Shown: positions 1 through 5,838, counted from the first letter of the stretch. The stretch: 6,963 nucleotides of DNA from Lachnospiraceae bacterium UBA7050 (GCA_002493905.1 DLAJ01000012.1:95453-102415), one strand, 5' to 3'. The notes: generated by a model not told the origin, from the letters alone. Numbers and translations: made by a program.

Positions 1-4
1 TGCG

Positions 5-37
5 CCAATGTTTGCGATGCTCGCAGCGCAAACTTGG
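5..37. repeat. Bulged inverted repeat downstream of gatA
   Basis: CCAA-T-GTTTGCG (5-16) pairs with CGCAAAC-TTGG (27-37), giving 11 bp with one bulged T around a 10-nt loop. It lies directly next to a second inverted repeat at 38-62. No T-run follows it on either strand, so it is not an obvious terminator. The core GCGATGCTCGC resembles GCGTTGCTCGC at 3911-3921 in the aspS leader, which hints at a dispersed intergenic repeat family. That family is inference from two copies. Confidence 0.55.
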
Positions 38-62
38 GATTGAAAATTTTTAATTTTCAATC
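38..62. repeat. AT-rich perfect palindrome
   Basis: GATTGAAAATT (38-48), TTT, AATTTTCAATC (52-62): 11-bp perfect arms with a 3-nt loop. On the minus strand it lies about 50 nt past the gatA stop. It could cap or stabilise the end of the gatA message or separate gatA from a downstream gene, but there is no U-tract. A TTG with a GAGGA upstream sits inside it and opens a minus-strand frame to the window edge; I do not regard that as a gene start. Confidence 0.55.
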
Positions 63-90
63 TTCGTTCCTCTTTCCTATCCTGCTCTTT

Positions 91-111
91 CCTGTTTTGA
101 CCTAACAGGTC
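91..111 (-). other. Alternative small hairpins at the gatA stop codon
   Basis: Two mutually exclusive small stems occur here: GACCT/AGGTC (99-111, 3-nt loop), which includes part of the gatA stop codon, and CCTGTT/AACAGG (91-109, 7-nt loop). No U-run follows. The rest of 1-109 has no ATG on the minus strand, so gatB, which often follows gatA, does not begin within the window. Confidence 0.3.
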
Positions 112-1561
112 ACTCCGGCTTTTTCTCAGCGCGCGCCTGCTCATATGCATATGCCGCACGAAGTATCTTTTTCTCCTGATAGCAGTCTCCGATCAGCTGA
201 AGCCCGATTGGAAGCCCTTCGGAATCCTTCCCACATGGGACGCTGATCGCAGGCAGTCCTGCCAGATTGACCGAAATGGTATAAATATCGCCAAGATACA
301 TCCGGATCGGATCGGTCAGGCTCTCCCCCAGCTTCGGCGCCGTCGTGGGCGCCACCGGTCCCAAAATCATATCATAGTTGGAAAATGCTTCGTCAAACGC
401 TTTTTTGATCAATGCCTTGACCCGCAGTGCCTTTAAGTAATAGGCGTCATAGTAACCGGAGCTTAGCACAAAACTGCCGAGCATGATACGGCGTTTGACT
501 TCCGCACCGAAGCCTTCCGAACGCGTCTTCTTATACATCTCATGGAGCCCCTCGAATTCTTTTGTCCGATAGCCGTACTTAATACCGTCAAAGCGCTCCA
601 AATTGGAGCTTGCCTCCGCGGCTGCGATCGTATAATAGCAGGGAACCGCATACTTCACAAGTCCCAAAGAAAACTCTTCTATAACAGCCCCCTGTTTCTC
701 CAATTCTTTCGCAGCCGCCATGACGCTAACGCCAACCTCTGCCTGCAGTCCGTCCGAAAAATAATCACGCGGAATACCAATGCGCATGCCCTTCACATCT
801 TTTGTAAGCGCACTCATAAAATCCGTATCATCACGCCTTAAACTTGTCGCGTCTTTTTCATCATGACCGGAGACAGCTTCCAGTATCGCGGCACAGTCCG
901 TCACATCCTGACAAAGTGGACCAATCTGGTCAAGCGATGAACCGTACGCGATCAGACCATATCGCGAAACAGTTCCGTAGGTCGGTTTCATTCCCACGAC
1001 GCCGCAATGAGACGCCGGCTGCCTGATCGAACCGCCCGTGTCGGAGCCAAGCGCATAAAAGCATTCCCCTGCCGCAACCGCCGCCGCGGAACCGCCCGAC
1101 GAACCACCCGGCACATGTTTCTCATTGTGCGGATTACGGGTTACGCCAAAGGCAGACGTCTCGGTCGTGGAGCCCATTGCAAATTCATCCATATTTGTTT
1201 TACCAATTATGACTGCGCCTGCCTGTTCCAGCTTTTGCACAGCTTGCGCCGTATATTCGGGTACAAAATCGGCAAGAATGCGCGAGGAACAGGTTGTGCG
1301 CATTCCCTGCACACACAAATTGTCCTTAAGCGCCACGGGCACACCCGCAAGAGATCCGGTCAGTTCCCCGCCATCGATCCGCTTCTGCACGGCTTGCGCC
1401 GTTTTACGGGCGCCCTCCTCGTCCACCGTTACATAACAGTGCAGCGCGTCTTCTCTTTCTTTTATATTTAGAAGCGCCATATCCAGCGCTTCTAAAACTC
1501 CGATCTTTTTATCTCTGATCGCGCTGCCAAGTCCGACTGCCGTATATTCTAATCGTCCCAT
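110..1561 (-). CDS. gatA: Asp-tRNA(Asn)/Glu-tRNA(Gln) amidotransferase subunit A
   Basis: This is the amidase-signature subunit of the cytosolic GatCAB amidotransferase. It releases ammonia from glutamine for conversion of Asp-tRNA-Asn to Asn-tRNA-Asn and Glu-tRNA-Gln to Gln-tRNA-Gln. The 483 residues match the usual GatA length. The Ser-cis-Ser-Lys catalytic triad is visible at canonical positions: Lys79 in LKDN, Ser154 in PGGSSGGS and Ser178 in DTGGSIRQPA. The C-terminal NLAGLPAISVPCG and GLPIGLQLIG blocks are also typical. The ATG at 1561 is supported by GGAGAG at 1571-1576, 9 nt upstream. It is the third gene of the minus-strand operon after aspS and gatC, 118 nt behind gatC. GatA needs GatB for tRNA-dependent transfer, so gatB must lie to the left or elsewhere in the genome. 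No damage is visible. Confidence 0.97.
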   Translation of the reverse strand: MGRLEYTAVGLGSAIRDKKIGVLEALDMALLNIKEREDALHCYVTVDEEGARKTAQAVQKRIDGGELTGSLAGVPVALKDNLCVQGMRTTCSSRILADFVPEYTAQAVQKLEQAGAVIIGKTNMDEFAMGSTTETSAFGVTRNPHNEKHVPGGSSGGSAAAVAAGECFYALGSDTGGSIRQPASHCGVVGMKPTYGTVSRYGLIAYGSSLDQIGPLCQDVTDCAAILEAVSGHDEKDATSLRRDDTDFMSALTKDVKGMRIGIPRDYFSDGLQAEVGVSVMAAAKELEKQGAVIEEFSLGLVKYAVPCYYTIAAAEASSNLERFDGIKYGYRTKEFEGLHEMYKKTRSEGFGAEVKRRIMLGSFVLSSGYYDAYYLKALRVKALIKKAFDEAFSNYDMILGPVAPTTAPKLGESLTDPIRMYLGDIYTISVNLAGLPAISVPCGKDSEGLPIGLQLIGDCYQEKKILRAAYAYEQARAEKKPE

Positions 1562-1679
1562 CCAAAAACACTCTCCTTACTCTGTAACCGTTCCGTCTTC
1601 GGCTTCACTGTCACACTGATGCACACAGAACTGCATGATTCGCAGATTGCACCGGCAAAATTTCACCAAAATGCAGCCC
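1562..1679 (-). other. gatC-gatA spacer with a 19-codon ORF
   Basis: The 118-nt gap is long for this operon. A minus-strand ATG at 1634-1636 opens 19 codons ending in TAA at 1577-1579, and that stop runs directly into the gatA ribosome binding site (TAAGGAGAG). The arrangement would allow translational coupling, but the mini-ORF has no convincing Shine-Dalgarno of its own and encodes an unrecognised peptide. It may be chance. No strong hairpin or terminator is seen in the gap, so read-through from gatC to gatA is expected. Confidence 0.2.
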
Positions 1680-1970
1680 TTAAAACGTAGGCGGTACCAC
1701 AAACGCATCCCCGCTCCGCTCCGGCGCATTCGCAAGCGTCTCCTCCCTGCCGTCTCCGTTTGTCACCACATCCTCCCGAAACACGTTGTAGACCGGCAGT
1801 ACATGGGACATCGGTTCAGCCCCCGACGTGTCCAGTTCATTTAATTGATCAATATAGTCAAGCATCTTTTCCATATCCTGCTTGGCCTGTTCCTTTTCCT
1901 CACCGGAAAGCGCCAGCTTCGCCAGAATACCAACATAGTCAATCGTTTCGTCACTGATATGATTTGCCAT
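1680..1970 (-). CDS. gatC: Asp-tRNA(Asn)/Glu-tRNA(Gln) amidotransferase subunit C
   Basis: This is the small subunit that wraps around the GatA-GatB interface and stabilises the GatCAB heterotrimer. The 96 residues match the family. The N-terminal helical part (HISDETIDYVGILAKLAL, then EKEQAKQDMEKMLDYIDQLNELD) is the classic GatC signature. The conserved middle and tail follow: DTSGAEPMSHVLPVYNVFRED, a short variable loop, and a C-terminal FVVPPTF that matches the usual F-V-P-V/P end. The start at 1970 has AGGAGGAA a few bases upstream. It lies 37 nt after aspS, and a compact hairpin occupies that gap. The order aspS-gatC-gatA places the aspartylating enzyme and the amidating enzyme in one transcript, consistent with indirect Asn-tRNA synthesis. 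Confidence 0.96.
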   Translation of the reverse strand: MANHISDETIDYVGILAKLALSGEEKEQAKQDMEKMLDYIDQLNELDTSGAEPMSHVLPVYNVFREDVVTNGDGREETLANAPERSGDAFVVPPTF

Positions 1971-1987
1971 TCTGATTCCTCCTCATC

Positions 1988-2009
1988 AGAGTGCTTCGCA
2001 CTCTTTTTT
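1988..2009 (+). terminator. Terminator-like hairpin on the antisense strand of the aspS-gatC gap
   Basis: On the plus strand AGAGTGC (1988-1994), TTC, GCACTCT (1998-2004) forms a perfect 7-bp stem followed by further Ts to 2009. It reads as a compact intrinsic terminator for plus-strand transcription. On the minus (coding) strand the same hairpin is preceded by A's and not followed by T's, so it should not stop the operon. There it could act as an intercistronic stem with a GCGAAGC mini-hairpin. The T-run overlaps the aspS stop codon (2008-2010). Confidence 0.5.
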
Positions 2010-3762
2010 ATGCCCGCACCTTGATATGCACCTCGCGGAGCTGCTGCTCGGTCACGTCTCCGGGCGCCCCGCACATAAAATCCTGCGCGGAACCGCTCAT
2101 CGGAAATGCGATGACTTCGCGGATATTTTCTTCTCCGCGCAGCAACATGAGCATCCGGTCAATGCCGGGCGCCATCCCCGCATGGGGCGGTGCTCCAAAC
2201 TGGAATGCCTGATACAGCGCGCCGAATTTCTTTTTTAACGTTTCCTCGTCATAGCCCGCGATCTCAAACGCCTTCTTCATGATGTTGATGTCATGGTTGC
2301 GCACCGCACCTGAAGAAAGCTCCACCCCATTGCATACAATATCATACTGATACGCAAGCACATCGAGCGGTTCCTTTTCCGTAAGGGCTGCAAGTCCGCC
2401 CTGCGGCATGGAGAACGGGTTATGTGTAAATCCGATCTGCTTCGTCTGCGGGTCCCGCTCAAACATCGGGAAATCATTGACATAGCAGAACCGGAATGCT
2501 TTTTTCTCCGTAAGCCCCAGTTTCTCCCCCAGCTCATTCCTGATCTGTCCGGCATAGTAAGCGGCGCGTTCCTCCTTATCAGCGATAAAGAAAATCGTAT
2601 CCCCCGCCTCAAGTTCCGCGAGCGCGCGCAGCTCAGCCTTCAATTCGCCAGGGATGAACTTATCGATCGGTCCCTTGTAGGACAAGTCCTCCATGACCTC
2701 TAAATAACCAAGCCCGCCCATTCCAAGCGAAGTTGCAAAGGACAGCAGCTTCTCATGAAATCCGTTCGTCATATCAGCGTGTACTTTAATCGCACGCACG
2801 CATCTGCCGATAAAGGGCTTAAATGAACATTTTGCAAAAAATTCCGTAACGTCAATAATTCGCAACGGATTGCGCATATCCGGCTTATCGGTTCCAAATT
2901 CCAGCATCGCCTGACGATAGCTGATGACCGGGTACGGCGCTTTCGTCACTTCATACCCCTCGGGTGCAAAGCGCGTAAATACGGATTCAAGTACCTCTTC
3001 ACCAACACGGAACACATCCTCCTGCGTGGCAAAGCTCATCTCAAAATCAAGCTGATAGAACTCTCCCGGCGAACGGTCCGCACGCGCGTCCTCATCACGA
3101 AAACACGGCGCGATCTGGAAATATTTATCAAACCCCGCTGCCATCAGAAGCTGCTTATACTGCTGCGGTGCCTGCGGGAGCGCATAAAATTTTCCTTTAT
3201 ATTTTCTTGACGGCACAATATAATCGCGGGCGCCTTCCGGAGAAGACGCACATAAAATCGGCGTCTGAATTTCCAAAAAGCCAAGCTCCGTCATTTTCTG
3301 GCGCAAAAAAGCAATGACCTGTGAACGGAACACAATCGCGTCCTTTACCTTCTTATTCCTTAAGTCCAGATAACGATAAGTTAACCGCACTTCCTCCTTT
3401 GTCTCCTTGGAAGTCATGATTTCAAACGGAAGCTGCCGATATACGCCGCCAAGAATTTCAATCCTTTTTGCGTCAAGTTCGATCGTGCCGGTCGGAATTT
3501 TCGGATTATAAGTATCCTCACCGCGCTTCTCCACAAGCCCTTCTACACTGATACATTGTTCTTTTACAATGCCCTTTAACAATTCGGGCGTCCGGATGAC
3601 GACCTGAAGCACGCCGTACATATCGCGAAGATCAATAAATGACACGCCGCCATGATCGCGTATATTTTCTACCCAGCCCGACATTTTCAGCGTCCGGTCA
3701 ATATCTGCCTCACCGATTTCGCCAATCGTTTTCGTCCTGTACTTGTTTTCTGTCATGCTCAT
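2008..3762 (-). CDS. aspS: Aspartyl-tRNA synthetase, bacterial type, probably non-discriminating
   Basis: This class II aminoacyl-tRNA synthetase attaches Asp to tRNA-Asp and probably tRNA-Asn in the cytosol. Its 584 residues match the bacterial form of about 590. Domains in order: N-terminal OB-fold anticodon-binding domain (about 18-105, with GWVENIRDHGGVSFIDLRD), catalytic core with the flipping-loop segment SSPEGARDY (173-181), motif 2 (FRDEDARADR, 221-230), the bacterial GAD insertion in the middle, and motif 3 GMAPGIDRMLMLL (529-541). His37 in RDHGG corresponds to the His that I recall marking non-discriminating AspRS in Pseudomonas. With gatC-gatA downstream, an Asp-tRNA-Asn precursor role is likely, though this is inference. 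The first ATG (3762) is chosen over the Met two codons later because AAAGGAG lies 7 nt before it. Expression is controlled by the upstream T-box. No truncation is seen. Confidence 0.97.
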   Translation of the reverse strand: MSMTENKYRTKTIGEIGEADIDRTLKMSGWVENIRDHGGVSFIDLRDMYGVLQVVIRTPELLKGIVKEQCISVEGLVEKRGEDTYNPKIPTGTIELDAKRIEILGGVYRQLPFEIMTSKETKEEVRLTYRYLDLRNKKVKDAIVFRSQVIAFLRQKMTELGFLEIQTPILCASSPEGARDYIVPSRKYKGKFYALPQAPQQYKQLLMAAGFDKYFQIAPCFRDEDARADRSPGEFYQLDFEMSFATQEDVFRVGEEVLESVFTRFAPEGYEVTKAPYPVISYRQAMLEFGTDKPDMRNPLRIIDVTEFFAKCSFKPFIGRCVRAIKVHADMTNGFHEKLLSFATSLGMGGLGYLEVMEDLSYKGPIDKFIPGELKAELRALAELEAGDTIFFIADKEERAAYYAGQIRNELGEKLGLTEKKAFRFCYVNDFPMFERDPQTKQIGFTHNPFSMPQGGLAALTEKEPLDVLAYQYDIVCNGVELSSGAVRNHDINIMKKAFEIAGYDEETLKKKFGALYQAFQFGAPPHAGMAPGIDRMLMLLRGEENIREVIAFPMSGSAQDFMCGAPGDVTEQQLREVHIKVRA

Positions 3763-3769
3763 AAGAACG

Positions 3770-3776
3770 CTCCTTT
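3770..3776 (-). promoter_or_regulatory. aspS ribosome binding site that decides the start
   Basis: AAAGGAG on the minus strand lies 7 nt before ATG 3762-3760 and 13 nt before the second in-frame ATG (3756-3754). The spacing favours the upstream start. Confidence 0.7.
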
Positions 3777-3866
3777 CGTTGTCCGTCTCAAGATCAACTT
3801 ACTTCCTACCCTTTTGCGCCATAATGAACGCTGTCACGCTTCGCGAGCCGGCTTATCGTAAGCAGA

Positions 3867-3907
3867 TTTTGAATGCATGGCGCGCTGCGCGTCCCCTGCA
3901 TTCAAAA
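3867..3907. repeat. 11-bp perfect inverted repeat with a GC-rich centre
   Basis: TTTTGAATGCA (3867-3877) and TGCATTCAAAA (3897-3907) are exact complements around 19 nt. That loop contains CGCGC-T-GCGCG (3881-3891), itself a short palindrome. In the aspS leader RNA this would form a long stable hairpin. No T-tract follows on the minus strand, so it is not a second attenuator. Confidence 0.7.
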
Positions 3908-3925
3908 CTCGCGTTGCTCGCCGCA

Positions 3926-3944
3926 AGCCGCTTTTTCTGCGGCT
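3926..3944. repeat. AGCCGC/GCGGCT hairpin
   Basis: AGCCGC (3926-3931), 7-nt loop, GCGGCT (3939-3944): a perfect 6-bp GC-rich stem in the aspS 5' UTR. Confidence 0.5.
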
Positions 3945-3946
3945 GC

Positions 3947-3960
3947 CCGTGCAAGCACGG
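3947..3960. repeat. CCGTGC/GCACGG tight inverted repeat
   Basis: CCGTGC (3947-3952), AA, GCACGG (3955-3960): perfect 6-bp arms almost abutting, directly beside the preceding hairpin. In RNA the loop would have to open by at least one pair. Confidence 0.45.
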
Positions 3961-3999
3961 CATCCGCTGCAAAATCGACTTGCTTCTTGCTTATCACGC

Positions 4000-4034
4000 A
4001 AAAAAATCCCGAAATACATGTCTGTATTTCGGGA
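4000..4034 (-). terminator. T-box attenuator terminator
   Basis: On the minus strand TCCCGAAATAC, a 6-nt loop and GTATTTCGGGA (4034 down to 4007) form a perfect 11-bp stem followed by seven Ts (4006-4000), a textbook intrinsic terminator. The CCCG of its 5' arm is the partner of the CGGG just upstream of the T-box core in the competing antiterminator. Uncharged tRNA binding should therefore disrupt it. Confidence 0.93.
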
Positions 4035-4318
4035 CGAATTTTTCCGCGGTACCACCCGTATTGAAGCCGTCAGATACTGACCGGCTTCCGCTCTTTATAC
4101 TTAACGCGTACTCACGTTCTGCCCTAGCCGCCTGACGGTTCAGACAGACTGCTCCAGAGTGTTCCCTTTACAGCTTCCCACAAACAGCGCTCTCAGTCGG
4201 TGACGCCGTATTCCTGTCGTGTTTCCCTGCAAGATTCTCCTTCCCAGCATTTACCGTATCATGTATCCTCCTGTTCATGCCCCGCTTTCCTCTGCCTGAT
4301 CCTATTTTGACCGTACAG

Positions 4319-4334
4319 AGGCTTTCCTAAGCCT
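4319..4334 (-). other. 5' hairpin of the T-box leader
   Basis: AGGCTT-AGGA-AAGCCT on the minus strand is a perfect 6-bp stem with a 4-nt loop, about 27 nt after the inferred transcription start. It is upstream of the canonical stem I and has no U-run. Confidence 0.5.
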
Positions 4335-4367
4335 TGCATTGTATACACGGATACATAATTTATTCTG

Positions 4368-4396
4368 ATATTAGCACGCCGTTCAAAGAATTGCAA
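4368..4396 (-). promoter_or_regulatory. Promoter of the aspS-gatCA operon
   Basis: Minus strand: -35 TTGCAA (4396-4391), 17-nt spacer, -10 TAATAT (4373-4368) with an extended TGC immediately upstream. Transcription should start near 4361. Housekeeping sigma factor type. It is the only good match in the right place for the T-box leader. Confidence 0.6.
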
Positions 4397-4467
4397 GCGT
4401 TTTTTCAAAAAATCTTTTCCTTTTTATGTTGATGAATTTAAGCGCCGGCAATTTCATTCGTCACAGC

Positions 4468-4496
4468 TTGAAGCCCAAAGTCATGCATGATATACT
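4468..4496 (+). promoter_or_regulatory. Promoter of the small ORF and YhcG-type gene
   Basis: TTGAAG (4468-4473), 17-nt spacer, TATACT (4491-4496), with transcription predicted from about 4503. This is 18 nt upstream of the AGGAG of the 50-codon ORF. It diverges from the aspS promoter, the two -35 boxes being about 70 nt apart. No operator palindrome is evident. Confidence 0.6.
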
Positions 4497-4532
4497 CATC
4501 TCAACAAATCGAAGTCTACAAGGAGAATATGA

Positions 4533-4685
4533 ATGAAAATAACTGTAGAATGTGAATGCGGCAAGGTTGTGGTTTTACCAGTGCAGCCTAAAAAATACAT
4601 GCAAAGATATCTGCATTGCATTTTATCAAAAAAATTAGGAAGCAGCTTATTGTTTCATAAATTACCATCGGAGGCGGACTTATGA
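4533..4685 (+). CDS. 50-aa hypothetical protein with an N-terminal CxCG motif
   Basis: This small ORF is not recognised with confidence. It has a good AGGAG (4521-4525) 7 nt before the ATG, follows the promoter at 4468-4496, and its TGA overlaps the start of the next gene (ATGA), so translational coupling is likely. The peptide begins MKITVECECGKVVVL; the C-x-C-G pair resembles half of a zinc-binding knuckle, but no second Cys pair follows, only a lone Cys about 20 residues later. The C-terminal half (after KKYMQ) looks low in information. Two readings fit. It may be a real small partner or leader peptide of the nuclease gene. Or it may be the surviving 5' end of a longer zinc-knuckle protein truncated when the downstream gene was inserted. 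Confidence 0.55.
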   Translation: MKITVECECGKVVVLPVQPKKYMQRYLHCILSKKLGSSLLFHKLPSEADL

Positions 4686-5812
4686 ATAATAAAAAAATGG
4701 ACATAAAAAACGATATGGAATTTACTTCTTTATTTCAAAAATCAAAAGAACTGATTGATAACGCCAGAAGCAATATGGGACAAATGGCAAATGCAATTAC
4801 GATCATTACAAGTTTTTTGCTTGGACATTATATTATTGAACAGGAACAGCAGGGACAGGAACGCGCAAAATATGGTTCAAAGGTCATTGATTCTCTATCT
4901 GCATATCTTACAAAAGAATACGGAAGAGGATTTTCCAGAAGTAATTTTGCGGGAATGAGACAGTTCTACATGACTTATAAGGACAGAGAAAATGAAATTA
5001 TCCAATCGCAGATTGGACAATTAGGACAAGGATTTGAAATTGTCCAATCGAGAATTGGACAATTGGATATAGTGTATTCCAAATTGCCATTTAAGCTGAG
5101 TTGGACGCATTATCAGGTACTTATGCGCATCGAAGATAAAGATGAGAGAGATTTTTATGAGAAGGAAGCGATACGTTCCGGTTGGAATGTGTCTACTTTA
5201 AAAAGACAGTATCATTCCAGCCTTTATGAAAGGCTTGCTTTAAGCAGGAATAAAGATGATGTACTACGATTGGCAAATGAGGGTGCAATACCGCAAAAGC
5301 CGGAGGATATTTTACATACGCCATATATTCTTGAGTTTGCCGGATTGGAGGATAAGGCATCTTACCATGAAAGTGATTTGGAATCAGCAGTCATTGATAA
5401 AATGCAGAAATTTTTGTTGGAATTAGGGAAAGGCTTTTTATTTGAACAACGTCAGAAGCGTTTTACGTTTCATGACAAAAATTTTTATGTTGATTTAATT
5501 CTATATAACCGTCTGTTGCGGTGTTATGTGCTTATTGATTTTAAGGTAGATGAGCTCACTCATCAGGATTTAGGACAAATGCAGATGTATGTCAATTATT
5601 ATGACCGCTATGAAAGAATAGAAGGAGAAAATCCGACAATAGGCATTCTGCTTTGCAAAAAAAGTGATGAAGCACTGGTTGACTTGACGTTGCCGGAAGA
5701 TGCCAATATTTATGCAAAGGAGTACGAATTATACCTGCCGGACAAAAAAGTATTGCAACGAAAATTAAAAGAATGGCTTGATGAAGAACATGACAAAAAC
5801 AGTGAGGTATAG
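4682..5812 (+). CDS. YhcG/DUF1016-family PDDEXK nuclease-domain protein
   Basis: The 376-aa protein has the two-part YhcG architecture. The N-terminal helical DUF1016_N domain (about 15-100) contains SRSNFAGMRQFYMTY. After a variable linker (about 101-135), the conserved segment KLSWTHYQVLMRIEDKDERDFYE (138-160) and WNVSTLKRQYHSSLYERLAL lead into a C-terminal PDDEXK-like domain (about 215-360). Probable active-site residues are Glu234, Asp271 in FYVDLI, Asp286-x-Lys288 in IDFK, and Gln299 in DLGQMQMY. All are present, so the domain looks intact. YhcG proteins occur in mobile and defence-associated loci; the substrate is not established and I assign none. Start: GGAGG at 4670-4674, 7 nt before the ATG, with a 4-nt overlap with the upstream ORF. 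The AT-rich composition contrasts with the flanking genes and suggests acquisition. Confidence 0.92.
   Translation: MNNKKMDIKNDMEFTSLFQKSKELIDNARSNMGQMANAITIITSFLLGHYIIEQEQQGQERAKYGSKVIDSLSAYLTKEYGRGFSRSNFAGMRQFYMTYKDRENEIIQSQIGQLGQGFEIVQSRIGQLDIVYSKLPFKLSWTHYQVLMRIEDKDERDFYEKEAIRSGWNVSTLKRQYHSSLYERLALSRNKDDVLRLANEGAIPQKPEDILHTPYILEFAGLEDKASYHESDLESAVIDKMQKFLLELGKGFLFEQRQKRFTFHDKNFYVDLILYNRLLRCYVLIDFKVDELTHQDLGQMQMYVNYYDRYERIEGENPTIGILLCKKSDEALVDLTLPEDANIYAKEYELYLPDKKVLQRKLKEWLDEEHDKNSEV
4994..5064 (+). repeat. Two 29-nt repeats, each an inverted repeat, inside the YhcG-type gene
   Basis: Unit 1 (4994-5022) and unit 2 (5036-5064) are near-identical direct repeats with a 42-nt (14-codon) period, encoding IIQSQIGQL and IVQSRIGQL. 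Each unit is itself palindromic. Unit 2 has perfect 11-bp arms (5038-5048 and 5054-5064) around CGAGA; unit 1 has the same arms with one mismatch (4996-5006 and 5012-5022) around CGCAG. They lie exactly in the linker between the N-terminal domain and the conserved core. Confidence 0.9.
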
Positions 5813-5838
5813 AAATATATCTATGCTGTTGAGATGTG

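Larger units (their letters stand above)
3763..3999 (-). other. Long hairpin-rich spacer between T-box terminator and aspS
   Basis: There are 237 nt between the T-box terminator and the aspS ATG, far more than such leaders usually need. No credible gene is present. The stretch contains at least three strong inverted repeats (3867-3907, 3926-3944, 3947-3960) and locally GC-rich sequence. It would be part of the 5' UTR of every full-length aspS transcript. The hairpins and the GCGTTGCTCGC segment recall the repeats at 5-62, so an inserted dispersed repeat is possible. Confidence 0.5.
4000..4361 (-). ncRNA. T-box riboswitch leader of aspS-gatC-gatA
   Basis: This is a tRNA-sensing transcription attenuator. 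Directly visible on the minus strand are the T-box core GGGTGGTACCGCGG (4057-4044) followed by the terminator; a stem III of 7 plus 4 bp (GAAGCCG at 4088-4082 and TCAG, with CTGA and CGGCTTC ending at 4063); and the distal part of stem I. In the distal part GACTG (4198-4194) pairs with CAGTC (4151-4147), and AGAG and CTCT pair above a GGAG bulge. The predicted specifier side just below reads TGAACC, containing GAA (4141-4139) and AAC (4140-4138). No GAC or GAU Asp codon occurs on that arm. The 5' end is inferred from the promoter at 4368-4396. The leader begins with an extra hairpin (4319-4334) and is long for the class. The riboswitch call is firm; the specifier assignment is moderate because the usual purine after the codon is a C here. 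Confidence 0.93.

Noticed and set aside
39..62. gatB start at a minus-strand TTG in the palindrome
   Set aside because: The frame to the window edge does not resemble the GatB N-terminus and lies entirely in palindromic repeat DNA.
542..1471. Plus-strand open frames opposite gatA (at 542-841, 844-1026, 1007-1471 and 1125-1436)
   Set aside because: They are antisense shadows of a fully conserved gatA, with no recognisable domains or start signals.
3743..4135. 130-codon plus-strand frame across the aspS start, spacer and T-box
   Set aside because: It overlaps a well-defined riboswitch and terminator on the other strand; the peptide has no family features.
4994..5064. Short CRISPR-like array
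   Set aside because: There are only two units, inside an intact reading frame with a codon-multiple period and a 13-nt gap; no array or cas gene is present.
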